Below are positions 43,764 through 55,936 of a DNA stretch of 64,000 nt, piece after piece (the stretch's first letter is position 1; each line of letters starts with the position of its first letter). The DNA is from Perkinsus olseni (Eukaryota; Perkinsozoa; Perkinsida; Perkinsidae), in NCBI GenBank assembly GCA_013115135.1, contig JABANP010000026.1, forward strand, positions 186,001 to 250,000, given 5' to 3'. The notes under the pieces were generated by a model. That model was not told where the DNA came from. It saw only the letters and a list, made by a program, of their open reading frames with translations, and did no database searches. The position numbers and the translations under genes are program-made.

Positions 43764-45757
43764 TTATGTACAGGCTGGTGTGTCCGGAGCAACCTTTTTG
43801 TCCAAGCTGGTCGAGGGAGCTTCAGCACCCGCGGATTCGTCCTTTTCCTTCTTTCGAAGTGCCTTCCGCTGCGAGCGACTCAATCTCCGATACTCCCGCT
43901 TTTTGCCACCCAAAGTCGGCCTGAGGCGAGGCGAAGCTCTTTCACGCACCAAATTCCCCCTCAACCAGTTCCTTTACAGACACCGCCGTACTTACAACTC
44001 CTCCATCCCCTCTGGCTTTTCGATTATCTTCTTTCGTATGAGGTCACTCGTCGAGAGGAGTGGCTTTTGATGACGCCAATAGTATCCTCGAGAAGGCCAA
44101 GACTCCCCATCTGCTTCAGCATGCTGCAAGTCGTTTTTGACGAGCTCATCGAGCGCTTTCACTGCCGCGGATACACTGAGAACGGCATCACGTCACATCA
44201 CCAGAAGCCCTGCGGCATACTGAGCCTACTCTTCCACACTGTGCGAGCCTCCAAGATTTTCACGCACTTCGATGAACCTCTGGAGCGGCGCATAAAGCAT
44301 GCGGAACGCATGGCTTTTCACGCATCTCGGCGGCGCCGTATGGGGATACAGCTTGGCGAACTTAATGTACTCCTCTACCATCTCGCACTGACTGAGTGTT
44401 GGCTGCTCCTTCTCGGGCCCAGCAAACAACGTGGGGACTTCTAGGATGCACTCGGAGCTCATAACTGCATCACATTTGGTCACCTATCACATAACGATGT
44501 ACTCTGATGCAGCAGTCTTCATCGTCTCATCACCTCGAAGCACTTCTCGACATCCTCGAAGCATGAAATGCCACCATTGACGATGAACGGAACGTTCGGT
44601 ACGCACGCCCGAACTTCCGCGGCCGCTTCCCACCAGCACGCTTGCGTTAATTGACCTGATCCGAAGCCGATAACTGGCCGTTCTCCTTGAGCCGTTCTCT
44701 AATGCTTCAGCAGCTGCATGTGGAGGGATTCCCAGAGACCAAACGCTTCCGAAACCCCCTACCTTTCCATTCCTTGGTTCGAGGATGCAGTGCGATGAGG
44801 TCAACTCCAATGGCGTCTAAGCGCTTCACAAACTCCTTCGTCGCCGGTACATCCGGCCTGCCAGAACCATCATCGTCGGTGGCAGTCATGAGACGAATCT
44901 TGACCGATACAGGGCATTTTAGACCCTGAAAAAAACGAATTTGCAAATCCACGGGGAGGGGAAAACCTAGGCGGCAGTGGGAGAGGGACGATCGTCTCCA
45001 TCCCCCAACTACCTTGACCATTTTCTCCACGACATCGAGCACCAGGTCTGGCTCCTCAAGCAGGAAACTGCCATAGTGACCCCGTCTGGCGATGCCTTGT
45101 GGGCATCCCAGGTTGAGATCAACACACGAAACCTACCATGAGACGATCCGCCGGAGAAGGGCCTCGATCCGATATGCGCATCACCTGATCTTCTATGTGT
45201 CGGGCTGCCTCTACTATAATGTTACCATTGTCGCCACAGAACTGGGCTGCCAGCGGAGAATCGCCCGGTGCCTAGACAGCCATGGGAAGTCAAACGGTTG
45301 ATGCCTTTTAAGCGACGGAAAGAGGCGTCGCTCAGTGGTTTCAAGCCAAACGGCAAGGTCTATCCCCCCATTACGGTTTCGAAGTTCTTCTCTCGATATT
45401 TCTTGGACGTGGCGAAGGATTTAGCATGCATCATTGGTGTATAGCAGAACTGTGCACCGTACCTACAGTATGGCGAGGAGGTGAGCGTTAGGCACTCCGA
45501 AGAGCCTCAGCGGAGCTACTTCCGAGTCATCATGCGAAATGCCAGCTCACTCTGGTCAACCATGGGGGCTGTAACGTAACGGGGAGAACCAATGGACTTC
45601 CACCAGTCGTATCTGAAGCGCTACCATGTCACTGAGGTGAGCTTATGGCGGTGAATGCTGCCTGAGACGGCTACCACTACCTGTGAAGTCGCTCTTGGGA
45701 AGTGGCGGCGGCGGACGGCGGTGACGACCGAAGCTCCGACGATACCGAATCAGACAT
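43764..45757 (-). CDS. tRNA-dihydrouridine synthase (DUS1-like)
   Basis: Flavoenzyme reducing uridine to dihydrouridine in the tRNA D-loop. Minus-strand exons in family order: APMVDQSELAFRMMTRK (near 45565-45515), joined over a small intron to YGAQFCYTPMMHAKSFATS (near 45460). These are followed by PLAAQFCGDNGNIIVEAARH (near 45255), VDLNLGCPQGIARRGHYGSF (near 45115; catalytic Cys in the NxGCP motif), CPVSVKIRLMTATDDDGSG (near 44915), LDAIGVDLIALHPRTKEWKG (near 44810), VPNVPFIVNGGISCFEDVEK (near 44600), CDAVMSSECILEVPTLFAGP (near 44470) and a C-terminal helical tail. The final exon is strongly basic (KKREYRRLSRSQRKALRKKE) and stops at 43764. The start at MSDSVSSE (45757) is provisional because the first intron does not join in frame as read. 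Confidence 0.8.
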
Positions 45758-45980
45758 GAGAAAACGAGGAACTGGTACACTCCGGAGTGTCACTCGCCCA
45801 ACCATTGAACGCACAACTCTGTGGATTCTTGAGATACTGAGGACTCCGGTGATAACTAACAGTTTGCTGTGAGAGTGAATAAAATGACATCCCCAGTGCA
45901 GGGACTCTAAGTAGTAGTAGCAGTAGTTCTGTAGTACCTGAAACCACCTTCAAAAGCCAGTCGCAGATATCTCCTATCCA

Positions 45981-48025
45981 CTACCAGTAAATAGGAGTAT
46001 CGAAACCATTGAAGCTGGTAGCAGCAGCGGTAGTGTAGGCACCCATGTTCCTCCAGAGCAGATGGTCACCTACAGGCCGTCAATGGTCTTGCCGAGAAAA
46101 TAGTGGAGCTTACCAATGTCCATCTCCGAGAGATGAGTGACTCCCGTTCATGATCGTATCAAAGCCGTCACATGTCGGTCCGAAGAGAACATGAGTCGGG
46201 TTAGCCGCATCCTGAGTGCCACGAGCCTCGGTCCTGAACAGAGGGCTGTGCGGATACGCTCTTTCTTCAAACAAGCCAACATTACTCCTCGTGCAGTGGC
46301 TCGGGCCATACTTCCTGGTGGTCGTAGAGGATACAATTGAAGGAGCCGTAAACACCGTCGTTGAGGTAGAGCCTACGAGATGGACGTGGCGGGACTGGGA
46401 AAGACTTGCTTGAGGGCCTACCTAGTCATCGACGAAAGCTTTCTCTCCCCCAGTTCGTCACTACTGGTGCTGCTGCTACCACCATCCATTGTATCCTCGT
46501 CGCTGATTCCAGCCGAGCCCGCCACCTCAGGCAACCTCGAGGCAGCCGATACGACGACGTTTTTCAAGTAAATCTTAGTGATCAACGCGCAGGGACTGCA
46601 GGCAAAGTACCTGGGGAGGGTCAGAGTGTATGAGGAGAATTGCGGTGGATAATACCTTCCAGGCTCTGCGATGACCTGAACCTCATCAGGGTTCGGAAAA
46701 AGGGTGTCCAGTAGAGAGTTCACCACCGTTGACATGGACTTGAAGGTCACTGGAGATCCTAATACAAAAAACCCAGATCACCCTCGGGGTAAAGTGCTGG
46801 TAGCAACCACCTTCCTTGTCGACGCCTTGGAAGCCCCCTCCGATGTCAAGGACCGACAGCTTTAGACCGTAACGAGACCTGACACGGCAAACGTAAGGAA
46901 GGCTAGCAGCTTGTCAAGTGATAAGCGCAAGACGGGCCTGCCGTGTGAACTCAGCGTCAATAACAGACACAGGAACACTGCGAATGATTTAACTTGAGGA
47001 CACGAGCGAATAGCCCAGTGAGGACTACAGGAAGCTAAGACCATGGAGACGTTGACGTGTAGGGGCAAGCGCACCCTGACCTACGCAGCTGCATCGAAGA
47101 CCTCACGAGCATCAACCAGTGCCTTAGTGAGGGAGTGGATATCGGAACAACCCGATCCAACATGGAAAGATACTCCGACAACTGAAACCGGAGAAGCCAT
47201 AAGACGCTCTCTAGAATCCGATATTTTGCTCACCGTTAAGTCCGTGATTCATCGCTTCCTCCAACAACACGGTAACAGTGACGCCAAGCGAGGCGCCGAA
47301 CTTGGCACTCATGGGACACTGCGCGCTGTTGTCGACACACGCAAGGCGGAGGAGAAGTTTGGCCTTAGGGTGGTAATGGGCGATCTGAATAAGGGCTCCA
47401 GCAGTACGTTGAGATGTCCTGTGGGAAGGGACGGCTGACCTTGGCTATCTCAGAGGCAGAATCAGCCACGAGAAGCTCAACTCCCAAGTCACGAGCACCA
47501 ACCAGATGGGACGGCAACTTGGTCGGATTGGCATAAACCACGTGCGATGACATCATCTTCTGAAGTATTGGCGCATCTCTGCAAGCTCAAGTGGAGAAAA
47601 ATTACGTTGATATCCTGAGCATCCGCAGCCCCCATTTCAGCAGAGAGAATGCTTTCGACCAATCTCATTTCGTTGACGGTAGCGCAGTCAAATCTAGAGC
47701 CCAGGCGGTAGAGGGTTTTGACTAGCATAGGGTCGGGGTTGCACTTCACTGCATAGTACCTACAAATGCCCTTCCATCACGCTTCTCGTGGCATTCGGAT
47801 GATTTGTGGCACTGCCGAGTTTCTTACGGGATAACACGAGGGAGCAAATCCTTCCACTGCTTCATCTGGTTCTCGAGTTGATCTACAAAAGGCCGAAGCC
47901 TGACGACTATCTCCTAGTTCTGGTCGTCTACCTAGGTCTAGGAGCATAACAGGGACGTCCGGGTCATCCAAGTCCCTCAGAGCCTCCCCAGCAACATATT
48001 GCACGGAGTCGTGCGACTTGGGCAC
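45981..48025 (-). CDS. Ornithine decarboxylase-type PLP enzyme (fold type III)
   Basis: Decarboxylates ornithine (or a related basic amino acid) to putrescine, the entry to polyamines. Seen in order on the minus strand: [11 protein letters not shown] (near 47955), then [20 protein letters not shown] (near 47755; PLP-binding Lys in AVK), [15 protein letters not shown] (near 47690), [17 protein letters not shown] (near 47560), [20 protein letters not shown] (near 47300), [20 protein letters not shown] (near 47170), [16 protein letters not shown] (near 46855), [13 protein letters not shown] (near 46690), [17 protein letters not shown] (near 46370), [13 protein letters not shown] (near 46190; Cys of the active site in the family CDG motif) and [15 protein letters not shown], ending in TAG at 45983-45981. 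A Ser/Asp-rich insert (46560-46450) follows the AEPGRYY block. The first exon before 48025 was not found, so the N terminus is incomplete. Confidence 0.82.
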
Positions 48026-50376
48026 TGAACAGGACCGACGATGAGATCCGTTCAGGTTTACGGTGGTGACAGATTGAATAGAAGTGGACAGGGATCAGAT
48101 CGCGGAACGACCAGAGAGCGTTCTCCTGATTCTGCCATTACCATGGATCTTATGGATGACGTTGTCGCACTCCTTGTCCTGAACAGAGCAGCTGCGGGTC
48201 ATGGCTTCGTATCAGAGAGCTTCCGGTTGGTGATGGCTATCGACTTGGGAGGTTACGAGCGTCAGGAATGGTCGATGGCGACGGACAAACGAGAAATACA
48301 GAGGGGCTCGGGGGGCATAAACGACTGCGAAACACGGCATAGGCCTCCACAGCATCGAACCGGCATCTCCCATGCATGAAGCGGCTACTGAACTCCACGA
48401 CAGGCAAGGGGTAATGATAACGTGCAAAATGGAGGGGCGAGTAATGGTCTTGAATCTTCGTTATAATCGACGCGAGGCTCGTTCACGATCCTCAGTCAGT
48501 AGGCGCATCGGGAGGGGTATTTTGCTGATGATGAGCAGCAACAGCGGCAGCAGCAGCCGCGTTCATGTGCTCCAACGCCCGACGGTCGAGTCGTACTTTA
48601 CGAATCTCTTCTTGCCTGAACAGGACGTGATGTTCGTGATCCTCTTGTTCTTTTCGCCCCACCTCAAAGCTATCTCCAATTTGAGCTTCTCTATTTCTAG
48701 TTGTTCGAGCGACAATTGCGTGAAGTCAAAGGGTTGGTCTAAGTAGACCATCTCTTCGATCGACGGAACTACAACAAGGAGAAGGTGAAAAAGGAGGCAC
48801 CGAGCTGGTCCTAGTGCGAACGTGATGAAGAACCCAACCTACGTCCAGCTGTAACGTCAACTTCGGATGCGTCCATGGTCTTCGCGGCCGATGATCAGTA
48901 AATGAACTTGCGCGCACGGACTGTATCGATTACCATGGCGAGCGCGATGCACGCGCGTGGTGCGTACGTGCGTGTTTGACCAACTGGGGTGTGCTCTCTT
49001 CCCCGAGGAGAGGCTGGCGACTGTGGCAACTAAGGGCAGGAATACTATCGGAAGGGACTATTGGAAGAGATCTGGAAAGCTCCTGTCGAAACCGAAGCCG
49101 GCCGAACGATGAGAGGCTCGCCCAGCTCGATCCAGATCGTCGGTTTGAATGGAGTCCGCACCATACAGCATCCGCGTACCTTCGGCCCTTCTATGACCGT
49201 GTGGAGGGGAGAGAGCATAGGATGATTGATAAAATCGTAAAATGTGTTTAGCTGAATGGTAGAGTGGCGAACTCCATATCGAATAGTCCTCGGCTCGAAT
49301 CCGGGCTCGTTGTTCATATAATGAAGATGTTAGACGGATTCACTCCCGTCTGGGAGTAACTAGTCTGCCCAAAAAACTAGTTGTACCGTAGTATTCCTCG
49401 CTATCATGCATCGGAAACCTCTTGCCGGCTTACCATCGCGTCACTTTCGCCCCCGAGAGGTGCCTGTCGCGAAAAAGTATCTTCAAGTAGACGGCATGCG
49501 GCGATGCGGCTCCGAGAGCCAGGTAAGATTCCTTCCTGAAGCTCCCAGAGTGCGTACGTTCATATATACCTAGTCGAGCGACCGACGCGCTCAATAGCCG
49601 TCCGATGCTGAGCCAGCAGAGCACGTCGCTGGCTCCTCTGCAGATAAGGATATATTCGCGCGACTATGAAAGCCCCTCGGAGCCACTCAAGCCGTCACAG
49701 GGGTCGAACTCCTTCCCGCTTGGTCAGCCAACGCTGAAATGGGTATCGTCAGGAGGAGCTGGCGGGCTGCACTTTCCCATAGTGGACGGTACGCGAAACA
49801 CCCAAATTCGTCCCCTGACTATTTCCTTCCAGATTCGAAGGCGCGCTATCGAGAGAAACTGAGCGTGATACAGCGGCAAACGATGAAGAAGAGCCGAGGT
49901 GGAATCAATCAGGCTCTGCAAGGCTACACCGATTACAACATCCTGGAGCACATAGTTCCTCAGGATTCCGCGAATTCGAACGATCCACGCATAAGGTAGC
50001 GCTGCAGTGCAGGTGCCCCTCACGCTAGACACTCTGCAGGTTCCTAACCAACTACGAGATCAACTCGAGATTCATGACATCAGCCTTGAAGGCGGAGAAT
50101 CTCACGCCTTGCCGGCCCCCGGTTCCACCTCGGAAGCATTGGCTTTACGAGGAAAATTCTGATGATTTTGATATCATATCGAACAGACTGAGACCATGTT
50201 GATTCGGTGGTGTGCTGCTGTGACGCTTTCGGTTATCCAGTACTGATGATTCGGTGATGCTACACTTGCACTCAAGTCGAAGTTAACTGACAATCACCTT
50301 TCAGTTCAAAAGAGTTATAATGGGCAGTAGGCCCGATAATAGCATAATCGTGCTACAAGCACTCACGTACGAACGA
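48026..50376. other. Gene-poor stretch
   Basis: About 2.3 kb between two minus-strand genes. It contains a 62-codon minus-strand frame at 48751-48563 with a coiled-coil-like EQLEIEKLKLEIALRWGEKN segment that could be an exon of an unidentified gene, and a tRNA-like sequence at about 49247-49315 (listed separately). Any first exon of the decarboxylase must also lie here. Nothing else is recognised. Confidence 0.4.
49247..49315 (+). pseudogene. tRNA-like sequence (probable tRNA pseudogene)
   Basis: A good A-box-like word TAGCTGAATGGTAGAG (49250-49265) is followed at normal distance by a B-box-like T arm CTCGGCTCGAATCCGGG (49290-49306). The acceptor arms do not pair and the anticodon stem does not form, so a working tRNA is unlikely. 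Confidence 0.4.
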
Positions 50377-51126
50377 TCACAGATTCTCTAAGACGACTCT
50401 CTTGGCTACAGTGATACCTGTAAGGATCATACGATGCTTACCCTCCTTCACTGCAGTCCCATGAGGGTCATAATCACCCTCCTCCCATCTGAGCGGGCAT
50501 CCGTCCACGGCCGCTATAGCAGCCGCCCTGATGCCTCTGATAGATGCCACGGTAAAGAGGGCCGAGTTTTCCATTTCAACGCCGATGGCCCCGGCAGCAG
50601 CATGGCCAAGGAGTGTGGTCTCCTTAGCCGGACTTGGGTAGAAGCAGGCAGCTGCTACAGTGATACCGAAATGGCAGCGCTCGAAGCCAAGCTCATGGGC
50701 GGTGTCCCTCATCGCGATGCACAAAGCCGGGTCGGAAACGGCAGGAAAGCCAGCGGGAACCAGGTACTGGGAAACGCCATCCTCAGCAGCCGAGCCTGTG
50801 GTGACAATAAGATCTCCTTGCTTGATGTCATCGGGTTTCAACGACCCACAGGTGCCGAGGCGCATGATGACCTTCGCACCGCACTTGATGAGCTCCTCGA
50901 AACATATAGCGCAGCCAGGCCCGCCAACGCCGTGGGATGCAACGGTGAAATCCGCGCCTTGATACTTCACGTTGTAAGTGCGATACTCTCTGTTGAAGGC
51001 CAGCTCCTCGCACGAGTCACAATACTTGGTGGCAATGAGCTCGGCACGGCCAGGATCTCCGACAGCGCACACGACTGGGTGTATGGTGCCTTCCTTAACC
51101 TTCAGATGAGGGGCCTCGTACACCAT
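50377..51126 (-). CDS. Purine nucleoside phosphorylase / uridine phosphorylase family (apicomplexan PNP-like)
   Basis: Phosphorolysis of purine nucleosides in the salvage pathway. One uninterrupted frame of 249 residues from MVYEAPHLKV. The frame is open a little further upstream but without ATG. Seen: VVCAVGDPGRAELIA (phosphate-binding GDPxR motif, residues about 18-32), VASHGVGGPGCAICFEELI, the phosphate loop MRLGTCGSLKPDDIKQGDLI, GVEMENSALF (ribose-binding Met-Glu of the VEMEN/S motif) and VDGCPLRWEEGDYDP, which carries the catalytic Asp and is close to the Plasmodium-type signature as I recall it. Length fits the hexameric NP-I family. Alveolate-type PNPs often also accept inosine derivatives; substrate here is inference. 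Confidence 0.9.
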   Translation of the reverse strand: MVYEAPHLKVKEGTIHPVVCAVGDPGRAELIATKYCDSCEELAFNREYRTYNVKYQGADFTVASHGVGGPGCAICFEELIKCGAKVIMRLGTCGSLKPDDIKQGDLIVTTGSAAEDGVSQYLVPAGFPAVSDPALCIAMRDTAHELGFERCHFGITVAAACFYPSPAKETTLLGHAAAGAIGVEMENSALFTVASIRGIRAAAIAAVDGCPLRWEEGDYDPHGTAVKEGKHRMILTGITVAKRVVLENL

Positions 51127-51393
51127 TGGTGATGACAACAGAATAAATACAGCCTAAAGTGATTGAAGCTCAGCAGCGGGGTCAACAGGTAGATTAGCTA
51201 TGCTGCGGATGTGCACGCGTGCGCGCACAAACCAGTCGCTGAACGGAGTTCGGTGAGGTTCAGATTCATGGACTCTGAGCTATGCGAGCCGCGGCGAGAG
51301 GCGAAGCTGCGGAGCTAAATGAGAGCATCAGTAACCCAACATGATCGCCGTTCATAAGTCGTTAAATGTTGGCGGCAGTTGCCTCAAGACGTG

Positions 51394-53375
51394 TCATCCT
51401 CCCGCTGCTCTCGCTCGCGCTGTAATCGCTCCTCCTCCAACTCTGACACAGAGAGCCTCACGAAATACTGAGCATCTACACACAGGGCTACGTCGGACTG
51501 TCTTGCTTTTCTGCTGCCTATGGGCCTCTAGCCGGTCCAAGAATGCTGCATTGTTTCGGGGCGCAGTAGGAGCCTGACGGTACCAACATCCAGCGGAACC
51601 GTATAAGACGTCCCTGACTTGCTGCGGCTGGCTCTCAGCAACCGGAACAGCAGGCGGAGCTGTCGGTGCCGCCGCTGTCCCTGTTTGACCCCGGCCACCT
51701 TGGAAGCTCAACGGTGCTGTGGGACGATGCGCATCTGCAAGAGGAGCTCAACTTCAGAAACCCCTCAACGCGTTCACTTTCAATGTCATCATCGTCATCT
51801 CTAAAAGCTACATTCATGCGATTCACGATGCCGTACTCTGAAACAACGCGGAAGTGAAACTCAGCAGGAGAGGGCCGATAAGCTCACGGTCCCTTTCTTG
51901 CCGACCCCAACTCCTTGCGTTCTCAAATAGTGGGTGGGTGTGTAATTGCCGCTGCTCCATTAGAGTGTGAATTTTGTACACTTCCACAAGGCACATGCCG
52001 CCCATCAATATCCCCACACCAGCGAATCTAAAACATGTCGATGCACGGCGGAGCGAAGCGCATGCGAAGCTCACATTCCGCCTTGACCACCGAGGAGACC
52101 GTTAAGAATGAACAGAACTGCTGCGATACCGCTGACCCAGATTAGAATTCGGGCTGTTCGTCTCACGGGACAACAGCAGCCCAACTGGAGGACGCATACT
52201 AGAATCTTGGCTGCATCCATTGGGTACCTATTCCAATGCCCTTGCGTGACGACAAGAATCCGCATGAGGGATTTCATTCCTTCGCTTCGGCTACTGGTTG
52301 AACTTGACCGCTAGGCCCCTTCATTGTGAAGGACTCCTCAGCACAGAATGTTCGATCCAGGAACACATTTCACGTAAGACCCTCACTGATCTCGGCGGCG
52401 CGAAAACAGAGGATACGCGCGCGTGAAGTGAATGGGTTCGAGGAAATACCTATTCTTACATAGGGAAGAGCAGGTTGAATAAAAACAGCATAACATTGAT
52501 ACGGATTCCCATGGCACACAGCTCCAGGACCTGTACGGTGACTACTGTAAAGCACATCTAGCCGACGTTAACGTACCAGAATGCTCGCTGAGGACATCAA
52601 AGCGAAATTGATCGGCACTGAGGCGTGACCCAGCGGGTTGAGAAAGGCCCACACGTTGGGCATGAACCTGGGCAGCACCGTAACAGGGCAAGTTGATACT
52701 CACTGAGCTTACGCGGCGAGCTGCTCTGGCAGTAGAAGTGCGGATGCGCCCGACAGCAGTAGACACCAGAACGGAGCTTGGAAGAGATGGGTGAAGGGCC
52801 CCGCTGCCACCACCTGAGGGAGTCACCTTGTGGCGATCTAGAGGTGCTTTAAAATGACCTCCAAGATCTTTCAACAAATTTTCTTTGACGCTTCCTTGCC
52901 TGGGGTAGCTCGAGAAGCAGATACCTAGAGCATGGTATAGTTCAGAACGACGGCGGTCAGCTGGGGGAGCTCACCTCCAAAGGGCCAAAGGAGGATATAA
53001 CTTATGCTGCCTCCGAGATACCGCGCCATGCTTCCATGGCCGAACTCATGACAAAGGACTGTCAGTTGCAATATCGCTTGAAAGCCTAGTGAGGTAAAGG
53101 GGGTGGAAAGGAGGCGAAGATTGTCGTCGCGTACCGACTGCTGAGAGCACGGCATACAGGCCTGGTTGGTTGCTGCCCAAGGCTTCCAGTATTTGGTAGA
53201 CAAACAGGCCAACCAACCAGTAGTTTACTCGAATCGGAGTGCCCAGGATCCTGATGGGAGAACCAGCAACGGTAGGGAGTTGATGTAGCGACAGGAGGAC
53301 CTACTTCCCTGCGTAGAAGGAATTGGAGTCGCTTGACTGGCTCAGCCCTTGCGAGCCAAACCCAAAGTTGGACAT
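51394..53375 (-). CDS. M50-family intramembrane zinc metalloprotease
   Basis: Site-2-protease-like membrane enzyme. Minus-strand exons: MSNFGFGSQGLSQSSDSNSF (53375-53310), then after a gtaggt...catcag intron LGTPIRVNYWLVGLFVYQIL to LYAVLSA (53245-53130). The active-site exon is ILQLTVLCHEFGHGSMARYL to ILLWPFGGEL (about 53075-52965) with the HExxH-type motif HEFGH. Then come membrane segments (AFLNPLGHASVPINFALMSS near 52650) and FLFNLLFPM (near 52465), joined to YPMDAAKILVCVLQL (near 52240), the position of the second metal-ligand motif, with Asp kept. A further TM follows (IWVSGIAAVLFILNGLLGG near 52130), then MGGMCLVEVYKIHTLMEQRQ (near 51990). The C-terminal tail is acidic then Ala/Pro/Gln-rich. 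Exon edges in the tail and the stop at 51394 are approximate. Confidence 0.75.
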
Positions 53376-54324
53376 AGCACAAAAATTGAGAACTGAGCGG
53401 AGCCGAAGGTGCAACGCGAAATCTGGTGAGTCCCAAAGGCAGCGGCCTCGCTGCTAGCCCGAATCGTGACGCGCGATCTCACGAACCCGACATGCTCGCT
53501 CGACTCTCCCTGCATCACACGGAGTGGCATAGACGGCCGGGAGCGGAATGGTATTAGGCCGAGAAGATGGGCTCTCGTTCGGCTTGAGCCTCTCTCCCTG
53601 AAGTATTTCGATACCCCCCTGAGGAGGCCCTCAGCGAGGGGGAAACCCTGGAAACCCCTCCGCGTGACTGGTCAACTCAAGGCATATCTTTCCTACACGC
53701 GCCGGAAGCATGATTGAAGGCATATGGAACTCTGCCGTACATCGAACCTTCGGCGATGAAGAGACTCATGCGAGCCGTACTGCCGGTGAAGCATCCTTTC
53801 CAGCTCCCCTCCCCCACCCTCCTAGCTAGCTGCCCCCCCTCCTGATGTGTCCTCGCGTCGCGAAGCGCAACCTCGGCTTACCAGTCAGAGTAATCGCTCT
53901 TCGAGCTCTCCGATGCGCTGTTGCACGGATAGGACCTACGGTATGTATCCCTCGGCTCGAGGGCGCCGGCGCTGTTGGTGTGTGTAGTTGTGCAAGTGCA
54001 CAACTATGGCTCCTAAGCTGAGCCTGACGCTAGTTGATGACTCTATCAGTGTTATTATTGGCAGAATCTCAGGATTCCACTAAACCATTGACTTGAGTTT
54101 CCCGATGGTTAACAGTGTGACGCCGACGCGACTCCCCTACAGCACGCACCGCACGGTGTTGGTGCGGGCACCGCGCTGCTGGGACAGTCTCTGCCATCAG
54201 CAGCCCTCCGACGGCTTCATTTCGCAACTCGACGGCGGTGGGCCTACGATCGCTTGCGGCCCAAGGGCAGAGACGACCAATTTGGGGCCTGATATTGAAA
54301 CACTCAGAAGAGCACGCATGCACA
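53376..54324. other. Intergenic region
   Basis: Between the protease gene start (-) and tRNA-Pro. GC-rich with pyrimidine tracts near 53795-53845. Open frames here have no recognisable content. Confidence 0.4.
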
Positions 54325-54396
54325 TGGCTGTTCTGGGAGTCGAACCCAGGCCTCTACCGCCCAAAGGCAGAATCTTAACCTCTAGACCAAACAGCC
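54325..54396 (-). tRNA. tRNA-Pro(UGG)
   Basis: 72-nt cloverleaf on the minus strand. Acceptor GGCTGTT/AACAGCC is fully paired, discriminator A. D stem GTCT/AGAT, anticodon stem CTGCC/GGTAG with loop TTTGGGC (anticodon TGG, G37 as usual for tRNA-Pro). T stem CTGGG/CCCAG with loop TTCGACT. No intron. Confidence 0.93.
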
Positions 54397-55936
54397 AGCT
54401 GATGCGCCCCTCTCTCAAAGCGCGACACCACGATCCCAGCTTGTACTGTTGAGCATTCTTTCTTTTATCGAAGGGCAAGGATGGGGTATGCAAACTGTGA
54501 TTCTGCAGCCTCACAACCCTACCCTCCACCAGGCAACCAGGCTCAGCCTACACTGCACGCACTTGTAGCAATTCTCATGCCACTCACCGCCCATGCGACG
54601 ATCAAAGACGATCGGGTGGAATCCATCTGTCAAGTTTGGAGTCCCAATGTGCCGGCTTTAAACGACGCCGTGTGTATCCCTGAGTTCCACACTACTACGT
54701 CGACCCCACCATTCCACGAGGCTCCCCCCAACTTATCATAGGAATATCATCCATCATCTTGTCCAAGCGACCCGAACAATCGGAAAATGGCTGCTGAAGG
54801 ATGGTGCCGCTAAAGAAAGTTCATAGGAATTAATGGACACTCCCAACTCAATGCTTCCACAGTGGAAGTGCTGCTACGTTACTGGCAGACTCTCCGGCCA
54901 TACGGCTGAGGTTTGATTCTGCCCTAGGTCAGGGCGGAGGACTTGGGGAATCCGACGCGATACGAGCTTCGTCTAAACGACGAGGCGAGCGCCCAACTGA
55001 CGAGCTTGTCACATTTCGACGATCAACTCTGTTCACTCAGTGGCGTGATGAACTCAGGCGTTGCTTGGACGGTGTTACAACTATCGAAGCGGGAGAGGAG
55101 CGGTACGATACTGAAACTAAGGAATTGTGAGTATTTCGTCCGAGTTTCTTTCACAGAGATTCTCACCTCTAACGTAAGAAATTGAACGTTACTTCCCTAG
55201 GACGAGGCATACGGTCAGTTTTGAAGTATCAGAACCAGGAATTGTTCATGCATCGCTACCGCCTATCGGAACTGATCCAAGCGATAGTGTGATACCTACC
55301 ACCGCTTCACATATTGTTTAGCCAACTCGCTGCTAGCATAGCGAGAAGCTCTTGCCACCCCTTGACTGAGTGCCGCGGAGGTGTCTCAATGAAGAGCGCG
55401 CATTGAGCGACCTTTTTGCGAGGGTTAGAATAATTCTACGACCACGACCTTCGTAATCCGAAGACATGGCACAACCAGGCGCGGGCGAAATACTCGTTGG
55501 TAAGAGGATGTTCTCTAGCTCACCTATCTACCCGTATGCATGCCACGATCTACTGAATCCGAGAATGACGGTACTCGCACTGAAAGAAGGCTGCTGACCT
55601 ACCATAACCTCTTAGGATTAATATCCACTTCTAACGGCATAAAGAAGCATCTCTAGGCGGCCAAAAAACGTATCTTGAGCACATCAACCGCATGCCACAA
55701 TGCAACGCGGCAAGTGTCCCCACTGGGGACTCCCCAGTACAACGGGCGCTACAACCACTTCCGAGTGGTTGCAACTTGCACCAAGCTCCCTCACTGCCAT
55801 GTTTCCTTGGTTCGAAGCGGGGGTGATATTTGTTGGTAAGTTGCCGTTGGTTATGAACATGGCCGTTTTCACCAGTGAACTGAGCACGGTTCACCATCGT
55901 GTATTATGGGCGCTGGGGAAGGATAGCAGTACTGTG
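54397..55936. other. Gene-poor stretch with unresolved coding-like frames
   Basis: A + strand frame from about 54833 to 55130 (MDTPNSMLPQWKCCY, then RAEDLGNPTRYELRLNDEAS and SGVAWTVLQLSKRERSG) looks coding. It would need removal of only 17 bases at 54911-54927 to stay open, so it may be a small gene with unusual splicing or a chance. A second frame continues to TAG at 55318-55320. The rest, to 55936, shows nothing recognised. Confidence 0.3.

Noticed and set aside
49247..49315. Functional tRNA gene
   Set aside because: A- and B-box-like words are present but acceptor and anticodon stems do not pair.
50434..51132. 232-codon plus-strand frame opposite the PNP gene
   Set aside because: Antisense shadow of the conserved phosphorylase.
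54093..54452. 119-codon plus-strand frame
   Set aside because: It runs straight through the well-folded tRNA-Pro gene and has no recognisable content.
54911..54927. 17-nt intron in the frame at 54.8-55.1 kb
   Set aside because: Below any length supported elsewhere in the window and not backed by a recognisable protein.
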